A DNA stretch of 64,000 bases from Orobanche coerulescens (lineage: Eukaryota; Streptophyta; Magnoliopsida; Lamiales; Orobanchaceae): the NCBI GenBank assembly GCA_033398695.1, contig CM065803.1, positions 102,970,001 to 103,034,000 on the forward strand, in the 5' to 3' direction. The notes beneath the pieces were generated by a model. That model was not told the DNA's origin. It did no database searches and saw only the letters and a program-made list of their open reading frames with translations. Numbering within the stretch: position 1 is the stretch's first letter; every line of letters begins with the position of its first letter. This document shows, piece after piece, positions 1 to 11,065 of the stretch. The position numbers and the translations under genes were made by a program.

Positions 1-645
1 GCGCTAAGATATATACTTAGCGTACGCTACGGTGCATACTTAGCGCACGCTAAGAGATTCGGTCACGTACGCTAAGGAGGACCCCTAACGTACGTAACGA
101 CTTGCTGGGTTAATTTCGGAAGGTGGCCGACAGGTAGGCCCAGGTTGATTTTTTTATATTCAGTTAGCGCACGCTAACGCATGTTGGTTAGCGCACGCTA
201 ACACCAGATCGCCAATATTGGAATCTTAGCTTTCGGCGGGTGGACCCGGCCATGTTCGACGCGTGACCAGATAAGGTCAACGAGTGCTTGTCGTGTAGAG
301 CTAGCGTATGCTAAAACCGTATGATTAGCGCACGCTAATTCCATATCGGTCAAAGGAATCCCGATGATCGCGGATGCTTTCGGCATATGGGGGCACGATA
401 CTGTAGCAAGTCAACGACGATTAGCGCGCGTTAAGGTCGAAGAATAGCGCACGCCATCGAGCATTTCACCGTATCAAGTCAACGCTGTTAGCGTACGCTA
501 ATGCATGGGCATTACGACGTTAGATGAATTTCGAAGCAATGTAGTAGCTTCTGGACTGCCCGATAGCGCACGCTATCAAGGAAGGATAGCGCACGCTAGT
601 CATGTAACGCACGCTAAATATAAGGTCTAGCGCGCTAGTGATGTG
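1..645. promoter_or_regulatory. Array of about 15 near-palindromes TAGCGYRCGCTA
   Basis: Copies of TAGCGCACGCTA or TAGCGTACGCTA, some with one or two changes, lie near 18, 41, 64, 89, 165, 193, 302, 326, 421, 444, 488, 562, 587, 606 and 628. They end shortly before a weak TATA-like stretch (TTTTATAG, about 646). The position fits the U3 (promoter) part of the LTR. Binding by a dimeric transcription factor is an inference; CGCACG is the reverse of the brassinosteroid-response core CGTGCG known for BZR1-type factors. Confidence 0.75.
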
Positions 646-1273
646 TTTTATAGAGAGGATAGATGAGTCTTTGAGAGGCATTTTGTCCATTCTCCTTCCT
701 TGATCAATAGAGAGAACCTTGGGAAGTACTTGAAGTTCCTAAACATGGAGAGATGATTCTCTTAAACCAGATTAAGATGGAGAGCTCGGATTTAAGTATT
801 GTTCTTGATGTTTTTGATGATTCTTGGAATGGAGATCATTATTCTTCCTCGTGGTTCGTCCATACATGGTAGTCCTCGTATCCCTTTGATAGTGGTTCAT
901 TTCTTTAAGGATTACTACTTGGGAGGGAGTGTGTTGGGAATCGTGTATTTTGATGTTCGTTTTATTTCGATGAAAATGCATAAATTGGGTGTACTTTTAT
1001 CCGTTGCGTGAATATTTTGAAATGGCTTTTGGTATATTGCCAATCGAATTTTTATTTCGTAAAACCGATTCCCTAAACTGAGTTTTTGGCATTTTGACCT
1101 TGATCGTTTTGACGGTATTTGGAAAATGATTTTTTTTAGTATTTGAAAAATATTACCGTCATCGGTCTTTTTAACATTTTTGAAATGATGTGGAAAAATT
1201 GTGCTTAGCACAGTAAATCCTTGTGAGAAGGGTTTACGGCGTGTAATATTCCCAGGAGGATGCAGGGTGTTAC
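1..1273 (+). mobile_element. Right part of a gypsy-type LTR, cut by the window edge
   Basis: Ends in GGGTGTTACA at 1264-1273, followed at once by a primer-site-like sequence (TTGGTATCATG, about 1277) that resembles the initiator tRNA-Met complement TGGTATCAGAGC. Just before the end it has TTTACGGCG-TGTAAT, the same ending scheme as the gypsy LTRs that end at 21716 and 62309. The left third is an array of near-palindromes (separate entry). Its 3' two thirds do not resemble the LTR at 3670-6062 by eye, so the two are probably not a pair from one insertion. No coding region is recognisable. The start lies outside the window. Confidence 0.7.
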
Positions 1274-3669
1274 AATCTTGGTATCATGTGATAATCTGCA
1301 TCGAGATTTATTGGAATCGTAATAAGAGATTTCGGATGTTGATATGATTATTGAGATCTTCTTCATATGACGATAAGGGTTTTGTTCTGATTCTTGAGGT
1401 TGTATGAATGACATGATGAAGGAAATGATAATGTGGAGATATATATACCTCGGATATGTTGTTCTGAACGTGATTTCGGATATTTCATGCTCTTTCAGAA
1501 CTCTTGAATTATCCGAGGTGATGAAAATTTTTAAGAAGGTTGATGTTTTGAATATGAATATGGAATATTCATATCTAGAGCTAAACTAAGTGTTGGAAAT
1601 AATATTCGTATAGGAAATACGAATGTGATTATGAGCTTGATGAGACTATTAATCATCTCGGAATTTGGAAGCCCATACGTATGGAGCAAGTATTCAAAAT
1701 CGAATCGAATTAATATGATTATCTATTGTTTTGAACCAGTCGGATGATTCGAATTGATAACGGTCATAAGTAAATTTTAACGATGGGTTTACGAGAAGGG
1801 AACCCTGTCAATTCGTATTTAAGAATTGAGTTTGGAACATTTAGACCCTTATTATTGGTCCGAATTGGTTGCTGATATGATCATCATATTTCGACTCGTA
1901 TTGTGGACAGGATTTGTAAGTGTCGGAGTTGGATTGTTCAGACTGTGATTAGTCGAGATATGGTAAAACGATTGAGTTCGTGGTTTGGTGGTATTGATAT
2001 TGGTCGTCATCGAACCGGTTAATTATCAATCCTTCGTTTTACAATAAGATATGATGTTTGATCATAGATTATGACTGTTGTGTTGCGGTTAAGGTTGAAG
2101 GGTTCGTAGATTAACTTGGTCGGGACTGAGGAACTCGTAAGACGAAATCAACTGAATTGGTAACAGTTCGATGTATTGATATCGAGGCAAGTTTTATACT
2201 TGTACTAATCAATGAGATTAATGTTATCGTGTAGGTGTACGAATGTGTGTATCATTTCGAGACTCGGCCTCTTTATGATTGTATTGATATCAAGGGATTG
2301 GTTGACACGGCGCGTCGGCAAATTATACCAAATATTACCGTTGTTTGTAAATGGCGGTTCAAGGCATTACGATACTTGTTGGTGAAGTTGCTATCGATAG
2401 CGGTTCGCGGTATCGATGTATCGATTATTATTGTTCGCGATTAATGTCGTTACGAGACATCGTTGAATCTTTGTTGTCGAATTGGATGCATTTGCTATGA
2501 TGTTGCGTTAACCGATTGGGGACGTTTGATATATCCTTTTGTCATCTCCGTTTCGGTGGTCGATTTAAGACACCGGGACATCTATTCTATCGTATTATTG
2601 ATTATCGATTGACCGTTCTAAGGTAATCGAGGTATTGAATTGGGATTATCGAAGATAATTCCCATCCGTTGTCAAAGATATTCTCATCCGTTGTATCGTT
2701 GTTATCGATTGGCCATTCTACGGTAATCGAAGCATTGAATTGGGACTGTCGAGGATAGTTCCCATCCGTTGAATTATTATTGTCGTGTTGACCGATTCAA
2801 GGCAGCACACTATTATTCTTGTGAACTCGGTAATTTTGTGATCTTTGAAGGTTGAGAATTTTCCCGAACTGTTGTGTTGTGATCGTTGCTCGTGTTAATC
2901 GGTCCTTAGGGATTTTGATCCCAGGATGGTTGTTTGAATATTGTTGGTCGTGTCGATCTTTCATTATTCGTGTCATCGTTCACTTGGTGAGTCGTATGAT
3001 CCATATTGGATGTTTTATCCCTTGAGTTTCGTTGTCATGTTGTATCGTGGCATATCTGGAATCATGTCTGCGTGCCGATTGGTTATGTGTAGGATTTTTA
3101 GCCGGGCACTCGATGGTCATGCGTGGATGTTTCCGCATTGGACCGTGCACACGAGACGTAGTTCTTGAGGCTAATTAGGTACATTGTCACACGTATATTC
3201 TGGATTCTGTATACGGGGCGGACATGTGCACGGACACATTTCCGGATCGGGCGTACTGTGATGTCCCTCTTGAGCTTTATTTGGTTGATCGTTCGTAGTC
3301 CATGTTGTATTGGATAAGTCCGACGATTTGCGACTGGTTGTTCATACGCCGAGGGGTATGTCCGACAGTCAGGTTGATTTCTTTGAGATCTATTTTGTGA
3401 TGATTTACAGCTTTGGGCTATTCGGCTTTCAGGCCATTATGATGTATCGGTATTTTCCGTTGGAGCCTTCGGGCATTGTGAATTCGTATCTTTTCGGCAT
3501 TGGTTCGGTTTACCTTCGGGTAATGTATTGTTGTGTTCTATATTGATGACTCGCCATTTGGGCGTAAGTTTTCGGTTCTTGTGTATCTCGTTGAGTTTTT
3601 CCTGGCGGAATATTTCTTCTCCCTACTGTTTTAAGTTTCGGGACGAAACTTCTTTTAAGGAGGGTAGAA
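1274..3669 (+). mobile_element. Decayed interior of gypsy-type LTR element(s)
   Basis: Bounded by an LTR end plus primer site on the left and a polypurine tract (TTTTAAGGAGGGTAGAA) with LTR start on the right. The sequence before that tract, CGGGACGAAACTTC (about 3637), matches the pre-polypurine segment seen in the gypsy elements on the minus strand near 24701-24740 and 25404-25442. At 2.4 kb it is far too short for a full gag-pol. I find no zinc knuckle, protease, RT or integrase motif in any frame, and short open frames here are unremarkable. Since the two flanking LTRs differ, this may be the join of two elements or a non-autonomous element. Confidence 0.55.
2604..2771 (+). repeat. Diverged direct repeat, about 68 bp, two copies
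   Basis: Copy 1 (2604-2671) and copy 2 (2704-2771) start with ATCGATTG and end with TTCCCATCCGTTG, period 100 bp, with roughly ten differences by eye. A partial third CATCCGTTG lies between them at 2688. They lie in the non-coding interior of the LTR element. Confidence 0.7.
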
Positions 3670-4233
3670 TGTAATACCGTAATTTCGATTCTGGTAATTT
3701 TCTATTTTTGGCGGAAGTCTGTTTTGACAACTCGCTCATGACCGTTTCGTCATTCTGAGAATGATTAATTCTACACTTTTTGTCATCCGAGTTCGTTTCG
3801 GTGTTGTTTTGTTGAGTTCTGTGCTTTTTAGCGACTTTTCCGCACTTGAGTTCGATTCTTGCGAATCTCGTCCAAAACTGCTGTTTCGAGTTTCCCGCAA
3901 GTCCGTTTAACTTTGTTAGACGTGTTGTGAACTTCGGTTTGGTTATTCGATCACGTATCGTGATTTCAGGGCGTTTTGGGCCATTTTGTAATTTCTTGAA
4001 AGTTACGGGTATCCATATCTGTATTTGTCGTCTTGACCCTTTTCTTGGTCGCGTATGATTAATTATTGCATTACGTTTTCATCTCGAGTCGTTGATGTCA
4101 TCCGCGAACTTTTCGTCGTGTCCGTTCCGTGCGTTTTCGGAAATCGAGGCGTCGGGTCGTGGCGGTGGCAGTGGCCGGACGATTGCGGGGTGGCCGGACG
4201 AGTCTTGGGCAGCGCCGGCAGCACGGCGAACCG

Positions 4234-4650
4234 CGTAGCGCACGCTTCTGGCCGGGGCGCCTGCGCGCTAGCTTCAGCGGTGTAGCGCCTGTCAGTCGGC
4301 CATCTGACGCTATCGGACACGGGCAGGTACTGCGAGGTTACAGACTCGGTCGGGAGTCGGCGGGTAGCGCACGCCATCGGTCGTGGCGCGCTAACCGGAA
4401 GGGTAGCGCCGCGGCCGACTAGCGTACGCTCTGGGATGAGTTGTCGATCCGGTGGCTCTTTGGGCCAGTCGGCTAGCGCGCGAGCTTCGGCCGTAGCGCA
4501 CGCTAGCGAGTCGGGCGGTCGAGTCACGGTCGGCGGGGTGGCCGGTGGTGCGGGTCATGCGGGCCATGGCCGAGAGTGCTCGGCGTCTTGGCCGATAGCG
4601 CACGCTAGGCCGGGATGGCTAGCGCACGCTAGTTCCGGCCCAGTATAAAA
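4234..4650 (+). promoter_or_regulatory. LTR promoter: near-palindrome array plus TATA box
   Basis: TAGCGCACGCTA-type sites lie near 4235, 4365, 4421, 4473, 4494, 4595 and 4619, in a segment much richer in G+C than the rest of the LTR. TATAAAA sits at 4644-4650, right after the last site, so transcription would start near 4680. This is the same order of parts as in the LTRs at 19320, 30669 and 59939. Confidence 0.75.
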
Positions 4651-5317
4651 ATGACAGACCAGCGACTTTCTCCGTCATTTTTCATTTCATTTCCCTTCGG
4701 TCCGCGGCTGGGGTTTCGGAGGAGACGAAACCATGTTGTTGAACAACAAATCCATGAAGTTCTTGAGGTTATATCGTTGATCAATCATCCTATAACATCT
4801 TTCGATCCAGCGAATCAAGGTTAGATCTTTAGAACCCTACTTTTGGGGAGATTTGGGGATTTTCGTGGTTTTGCCCGATTCATTCGATTTTGATGAGTAA
4901 TTCATGATGAATATGATTAATCTTGTTGGTACTCTTAGTTTCCCTACGGATTCATGGTATATTTCGTGATTTTTACGAAATCGAGAGGGTTTGGTTGTGG
5001 TCCGCCCTCGTTGTCGTTTTTATACGAATATACATGAATCGTAGGTGGGTTTCCGGGCGTATTCCAATTCCGTATTCGTTTAGAATCTGTTGTGATTGTA
5101 TTCTTCGAATCGTTAGGTTCGTTTTCGATGGTTCCTAGCATTCGTCGGTGACTTTCCATTCCGTTCGTTGCGTCGTCGATTATTCAAGGCAAGTATACAT
5201 TTATGATTGTACGTTCTCGACTTTGAAAGTATGAAATATTGATGATATGATTATTTCTAGCCACTCCGGGACGGGCCTATGGTCCTCTGAGGGTTTCGTA
5301 GCCTCTGGTGCGATTCC

Positions 5318-5456
5318 ATGGTTGATATGAACGAACCGTTTCTACGGCATTCATATGAAATAATGTTGGCATGTAATGAACGAACCGTTTTGACGGCATT
5401 CCTACATGTAACGGCGTATGATATGAACGAACCGTTTTTACGGCATTCACATACGT
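5318..5456 (+). repeat. Three imperfect repeats with a constant core and changing stem arms
   Basis: The core GAACGAACCGTTTYTACGGC occurs three times (near 5329, 5379 and 5424). Each core has inverted arms: TATGAA/TTCATA, CATGTA/TACATG and CGTATG/CATACG. The arms differ between copies yet stay complementary. They lie in the transcribed part of the LTR. Confidence 0.7.
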
Positions 5457-5492
5457 CTTGAGATTTTAGTCATTCCGGAATACTAGTCTTAA

Positions 5493-5582
5493 TTGATGAA
5501 TTGACGGATATTGATGAATTGACGGATATTGATGAATTGACGGATATTGATGAATTGACGGATATTGATGAATTGACGGATT
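5493..5582 (+). repeat. Tandem repeat, 18 bp x 5
   Basis: The unit TTGATGAATTGACGGATA is repeated five times with one change in the last base. It reads as repeated TDIDEL in one frame, but no longer coding region surrounds it, so it is better seen as a minisatellite inside the LTR. Confidence 0.95.
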
Positions 5583-5648
5583 ACATTTACTTTATTGTCG
5601 AGGAGTATTATGTTTCATATTGTTATACTTGCACTAGCTATTCGACGG

Positions 5649-5666
5649 CTAACCCCTTTATGGGGG
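5649..5666 (+). other. GC hairpin after GCTAAC in LTR
   Basis: GCTAACCCC-TTTAT-GGGGG forms a short GC stem. The equivalent place in the LTRs ending at 21716 and 62309 has CCCC-TTCG-GGGG, and the minus-strand LTR at 27524-30292 has a 7-bp stem. Confidence 0.55.
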
Positions 5667-6062
5667 AAATACCTTTTATGTATTTCAGGTTCCAGGAGAG
5701 AGGACAGGCGGGTATCGGGTCGGCATGAAGATGATGGGCAAGTGTGATACTGTGTCTTGTCTCCGGTTATCTTTTTGGATTCCTCCATTCAGTGTTGTTG
5801 TACTGGAATGGATTTTAAATACTCGAGTATTGTATTTCAGTTTCCTTGATGTTCCGGCCTGTGTTGCCGAGGTATTGATTTGTGCAGTGATGTATATGGT
5901 TTCATTGGTTATGGTTTTGAATACCATTTGTATCGTCTTTCTTTCCATTGTATGTAGACCTTCTCGGTCAAGTTTTATAGTTCCGCGTATGTTTAGCCTT
6001 GTGTGTCCCACGGCGGGGCTCACGGCGCTGTAATATACCCTGAATAACTTGGGGGTGTTACA

Positions 6063-7058
6063 CTACCAACATGTGGTTCATGGACCGTTCCTAGAAAACA
6101 AAAAACTTCGTAATCTAATTACAAGTCTTCGTCTTGAATCTTCGTCTTCTTGAAACGGATCTTCCTCCGGTCTTCGTCATTACATATAAATTTTACATCG
6201 AAAATTGCATCCTAGATACAAACATTTCTAGTAAAATAAATAGGCTCAAAACGGCCTTTACAACCCAATCGAATAAAACGAACGATTCAAAACTAAGTCC
6301 ACGAACCACATCCCCATTCAAAAGCATTCATCCGATAAATACTATATAAATGAAAAGCGTAGAGATACATTGATCCAATCAACGATACGAACCGATCCAA
6401 TCGATTCACACAATCGGTAATATGACACCGTTCAAAATAATTCGGTCGACCATAAATATTCCAATTAATCAAATTTCCCTTATAAAATGAAATACCATAA
6501 ATCATTTTAATTATATTAAATCCAATTTAATATGCGGGAGATTAATTTTTAAGAATACACGGAAAAATCGAGCCGGGTGAAATCGCCAAAGCATGACCGA
6601 AGTCACCCTCGCATTTACCGGCGATCCACGCTGCATGGCGAGTCACGCTCGGAAGATGCCGGCCAGACACGACCGAGTCACCCAGACACGGTCCGAGTGC
6701 GCTGGCGATGACTTGGCCACATCAGGACACGACCGTGTCACCCAGGACACGGTCGAGTCACTCTCGGCCAGATTATCCTTTTTGTCCAAAAAGTCGTCCG
6801 ACGACGATTCGGGGCTAAATTTTCGACCGGATATCCAATATCAATATTTTCCGACTTTCATATCTTTAATATAAACCATATTTCCCAGAAATTTAAGATT
6901 TATATTTAGACATAAACTTACGAAAAATACAATTATTACGAACGAAAAACATATACCACGATTATGACTAAAATGATTCCAAATCATTCACCATCTAATC
7001 GAGCATTCCAAATGCCAATATCGTATATACGATCGCAAGACCTACGCTCCGATGCCAC
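6063..7058 (-). mobile_element. 5' leader of a minus-strand copia-type LTR element, cut by a gypsy LTR
   Basis: Read on the minus strand, this begins at 7058 with GTGGCATCGGAGCG (7045-7058), a variant of the initiator tRNA-Met primer site, right after the LTR 7059-9018. The next 1 kb has no gag motif that I can recognise. It includes a GC-rich stretch (6590-6810) with repeated GACACGGTC/GTGTC words on the plus strand. It stops at 6062, where the gypsy LTR begins. Confidence 0.55.
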
Positions 7059-9018
7059 TGTTGGGATTCGGTGCCTAAAACGAAGGCCCATCGGAAGCGG
7101 TAAAACGAAAATTAATTCGATCTGAATCCCTACGAGGATCGATCGAGCTACGTATATACGAATATCAAAAACGAATTCACAAGAGATATAGAAACTTACC
7201 CTTGTAGTCCGTTGATTAGATGGATAACCTTCTCTTGAGCTATTCCCCAAGCTCTTGAACGATCCAACGCCGAAAGCACCGCGTCTCTACTTGCCACGCG
7301 CCGTAGAAACGACCGGAACGACAATCACCTTGCTATCCTCCGAGGATACAGCTAGAGCTAAGTGATGAAGCTTCCAATATGAAATTATAACACTCTAAGT
7401 GTATAACTCACAATCTCTCTTTTATTTCTCAATTTTCTTCCAAGAAAAATCAAGAACTTGATGAATAAAGAGGAAGATGATGAAGAAGACTTGGAGAAGT
7501 CTTTTCTCTTTCTATCTCTCTTCTCTTATTCACGTAGGAATCAAAGTATATTAGAGATATGAAAGTCTTCCTCCTTTTATTCTTATTCCACCCTCATGTG
7601 TACAACTCATGTCACATGAGATCAAACCCCACAAAGTGATCTTTTTCATATAAAATGAAAACAATAAGACAAGAGGAAAGTGGGTGGAACTTAGGGGGCG
7701 GCTACCATGCAGAAACGGATGAGTTCGGTTCGTTTCGGACTCCCATGAGTCCAAATAGATAAACTACGATTCCGTTCCGATGTATTTGTATCGATTAATT
7801 AATCCAATTAATTAAACATATCAAATACAAAATAACATAATTAATTTCTCCAAGAAATAATTATATTCATGAATTAAATTAATCACCCAGTGATATATTT
7901 AATTCATTAAGCCGTAAATCAATTTATCTGATAAGTCGATTTAAACATCCAATGTCCCAAATTTAGATATCCAATATCTAATATTCATAATGAGAGAATT
8001 AGCTTGATTCATTCCATCGTCAATCCTATTGCGCGACTCGGTAGGTCCGTCTCAGTCAGCAATGGGAGGAACCAAAGAGTAGTAGCACCACCTAGCCAGC
8101 CTAGCGGCCTACACTGTACCCCAACTGAGAACGAATGATTGGGATCATTCAAGAACCATTCTGTCGTGAATACCAGTATACGTATAAACCCTTCTTTCAA
8201 ATGTCCCGATCAAGTTATAGGGTCACGGTCAGTCAAACCCCATCTGTACTTGACGCTATGCATGCGTTAATGCAAATCGAGATCATCGAGCTGTTGTGTA
8301 TCTAATACAACTAGCTCCAATGATTTGGCCAAAGACTTATGATCTCATCTGCCAATAACCGCATAGGACAAATAACCCACTCACTAACGGGAGAAAGAAT
8401 TCTATCTTGGTATTCAGTAGGACCTGCTACTTGCCCGTCAAGATGCACGTCGAGGTTGACCCCCGCCTTCCGGTTTATAGGGTCGAACTACTCTAATGAA
8501 AATCTTGACGTCACAAGCACATCCCCACTAAATCCTCAAGTCGAAGGTTCACGAATACCTATCACAACCTTTCGATTCCGTCATTGACTGTCCCGGAGTG
8601 AAATCCGTGTGACAAATCGAGGGTGAGTCGGTTCGAGTATACTAATCCAACTAGCATACCTATAACGTGTGCTCCCACTAACCATTAGCGTTCGACAGGC
8701 ACTCTCCATGTCAAAGAACACGTCATACAAGTCTTCACATAAACTTAACGCCCAGTCAAGTTTCATTGACTTGCGAACGATTAAGTATTTGAGCTATAAA
8801 CCTTTCCAGTGCCAACCCCCTTATCCAATAAGGAGTGGAATGTTTTGCTCTCAAATACACAGACTAGTTTCTATATGTATATTTACGAGTTAGGAATGCC
8901 AGTAACCACTAGTAAATAAAGAAACATTCATTACCTTATATAATTGATTTACATAATTACAAGTGCAATGCCCTCACTCAACATCCTCTGAGTGGCATTC
9001 GAGGGCATACTCCTAACA
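7059..9018 (-). mobile_element. 5' LTR of a minus-strand LTR element, 1960 bp
   Basis: On the minus strand it starts TGTTAGGAGTATGCC (right end 9018) and ends CGAATCCCAACA (left end 7059), followed by the primer site. TGTTRGG and CCCAACA are matching terminal inverted repeats. It lies inside a plus-strand copia pol: the RT reading frame starts at 9019, directly at the LTR edge, with no start codon. The 5-bp target duplication cannot be tested because the other end of the element is outside the readable copy. I saw no coding region in it. Confidence 0.8.
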
Positions 9019-10523
9019 ACGGGTTGCTCTGGAAAGAAGTTGTTCAGAGTGAAATTGACTCAATTTTACAAAACCAAACTTGGGTTTTGGTTGATTTACG
9101 TGAAGGTTGTAAGCCCTTAGGATGCAAATGGATCCTTAAAAGAAAGTACAAAGTTGATGGGTCAATTGACAAGTATAAAGCTCATTTAGTAGTCAAAGGT
9201 TTCAAACAGAAGGAAGGGTACGATTTTTTCGATACCTATTCACCTGGAACGAGAATTACATCTATTCGAGTGCTTCTCGCAATTGCTGCTTTGCACGTTC
9301 TTGAGATTCATCAAATGGATGTTAAGACTGCTTTTCTGAATGGTGATCTGGATGAAAAAATCTATATGGAACAACCTGAAGGGTTTGTAGTACCTGGACA
9401 AGAGAAAAAAGTATGCAAACTGGTTAAGTCTCTATATGGATTGAAACAAGATCCACTACAGTGGCACTTGAAATTTGATAATGTAATGTTATCAAATGGT
9501 TTTAAAATAAACGAGTGTGATAAATGTGTTTATATTAAGAACACTAATAACAGTTATGTTATTGTGTGTCTTTATATAGATGACATGTTAATCATGGGTA
9601 ACAATATACAAGTGATTAACGATACTAAGAACATGTTAAAAAGAAATTTCGACATGAAAGACATGGGGCTAGCCGATGTGATTCTTGGAATGAAAATTTT
9701 GAGAAAATCAGATGGAATCATCTTGACACAATCTCACTATGCCGAGAAAGTTCTCAAGAAGTTTAATGCTTTTGATAGCTTGCCGGCTAAGACCCCAATA
9801 GATTTAAATGATCACTTGAGAAAAAATCGAGGGGAGCCCGTTGCACAAGAAGAATATACACGAGTCATTGGGTGTTTAATGTATCTTACAAATTGCCCTC
9901 GACCCGATTTAGCTTGCGCTGTGAAAAAATTGAGTCGTTACATGAGCAATCAGAGCAAAGAGCATTGGAAAGCTCTTGTTAGAGTTTTGAGGTACTTAAA
10001 GTATACTCAAAACCTTGGGCTACACTATTCGAGATACCCCCCGGTACTTGAAGGGTACTGTGATGCGAATTGGATATCCGATACGAAAAGTTCATTTTCT
10101 ACAAGTGGTTACGTATTTACCATTAGGGGTGGAACTATCTCGTGGAAGTCCGCAAAACAAACGTATATATCCCGATCCACCATGGAATCAGAATTCATAG
10201 CTTTGGACAAAGCTGGTGAAGAATCCGAGTGGCTCAGAAACTTTGTAGAAGATATTCCATGTTGGTCAAAGCCAATGCCTGCAGTGATGATACACTGCGA
10301 TAGCCAAGCTGCTATTGGTAGGGCAAGAAGTAATGTGTATAATGGAAAGTCTCGACATATTCGTCGACGCCATAATACCGTGAGATATTTGATCAAAAGT
10401 GGGGTTATCTCTATTGACTATGTGAGGTCATTGGATAATCTAGCGGATCCGCTAACTAAAGGGTTAAACCGTGATCAAATGAATAAATTGCTAGAGGGAA
10501 TGGGTTTAAAAACCATAAATTGA
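9019..10523 (+). pseudogene. Ty1/copia pol, 3' part: reverse transcriptase and RNase H
   Basis: An open frame of about 500 codons with no internal stop. The RT part has [15 protein letters not shown], the [13 protein letters not shown] block (catalytic Asp), [11 protein letters not shown] and the YIDDMLI catalytic pair. The RNase H part has [23 protein letters not shown] and LADPLTKGL, which carry the usual Asp/Glu residues. It copies element RNA into DNA in virus-like particles. The usual upstream gag, protease and integrase are missing: the frame begins at the edge of the inserted minus-strand LTR and no ATG belongs to it. The enzyme part itself looks undamaged, so the element was probably active not long before the interruption. 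Confidence 0.92.
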
Positions 10524-11065
10524 GAATGATCATAGTGGTAACCCAACCAAGATGACCGGAGATCCCAAGAACTTGGCTCAATGGGAGAACTAAGCTATGA
10601 GAGTTCGTGTGAAACACTCATCTAAGTTTATTCCATGTAGAGCAATTGAGTATTGAAAGCTTGCCTAGTGGTGAGGTTAAGTCTATGACTTTTAATGATT
10701 CCTAAAGGCCTCGAGGAGGTTGAGTATGGCAAGATACTCGATAAAGAATCACCTATATAAGTGAGAAGTTGGGGCCGCTTCATGAAAATCACTTATGAAT
10801 CCAAAGGGGTGTCCAAGGCCCGCAAAGGACACAAAACGTGAGAACGGATGAGGTTGAGGTGTTCAAGTGTTAGCACCATTGTCTCGGTGCACGCCGTGGG
10901 GGACTAGTTTAAAGCATCAAGCCACTAATACGCCTGTGTACCCGATGATGTTAACTATGGAAGGTTCAAAGTCACGAACTACCTATCCTTATACTTTAAC
11001 GCCTCTTGAGGACTGAGCTTGAGTCTGCATATTGCATTTGGGCTATTTTCACTCATGTGGGGGAT
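10524..11065 (+). mobile_element. 3' non-coding tail and polypurine tract of the plus-strand copia element
   Basis: Follows the pol stop codon directly. It has no open frame of note and ends in GTGGGGGAT (11057-11065), the polypurine primer next to the 3' LTR. Confidence 0.75.

Larger units (their letters stand above)
3670..6062 (+). mobile_element. Gypsy-type 3' LTR, 2393 bp
   Basis: Starts TGTAATACCG right after the polypurine tract AAGGAGGGTAGAA and ends GGGGGTGTTACA. Inside, in order: a GC-rich near-palindrome array (4234-4632), a TATA box TATAAAA (4644-4650), a transcribed part with three hairpin repeats (5318-5456), a five-unit 18-bp tandem repeat (5493-5582), and a GC hairpin after GCTAAC (5649-5666). 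The end carries CGGCGCTGTAATAT, shared with the other gypsy LTRs here. It abuts the interior of a minus-strand copia element at 6063, so it inserted there later. Its 5' partner is not in the window. Open frames inside it (for example 4063-4527 minus, 5685-6033 both strands) are GC-rich or low-complexity shadows. Confidence 0.85.

Noticed and set aside
1..645. Regularly repeated palindromes as a CRISPR array
   Set aside because: Spacing is irregular, units are only 12 bp and degenerate, and the context is a plant LTR.
4063..4527. 154-codon open frame on the minus strand in the LTR
   Set aside because: It runs through the GC-rich near-palindrome array; Arg/Pro/Ala/Thr-rich with no domain. The length follows from the lack of AT-rich stops.
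9024..10523. Copia RT-RNase H frame as a complete gene
   Set aside because: The apparent start is a TTG next to the edge of an inserted LTR; the gag, protease and integrase parts are absent, so it is a partial pol.
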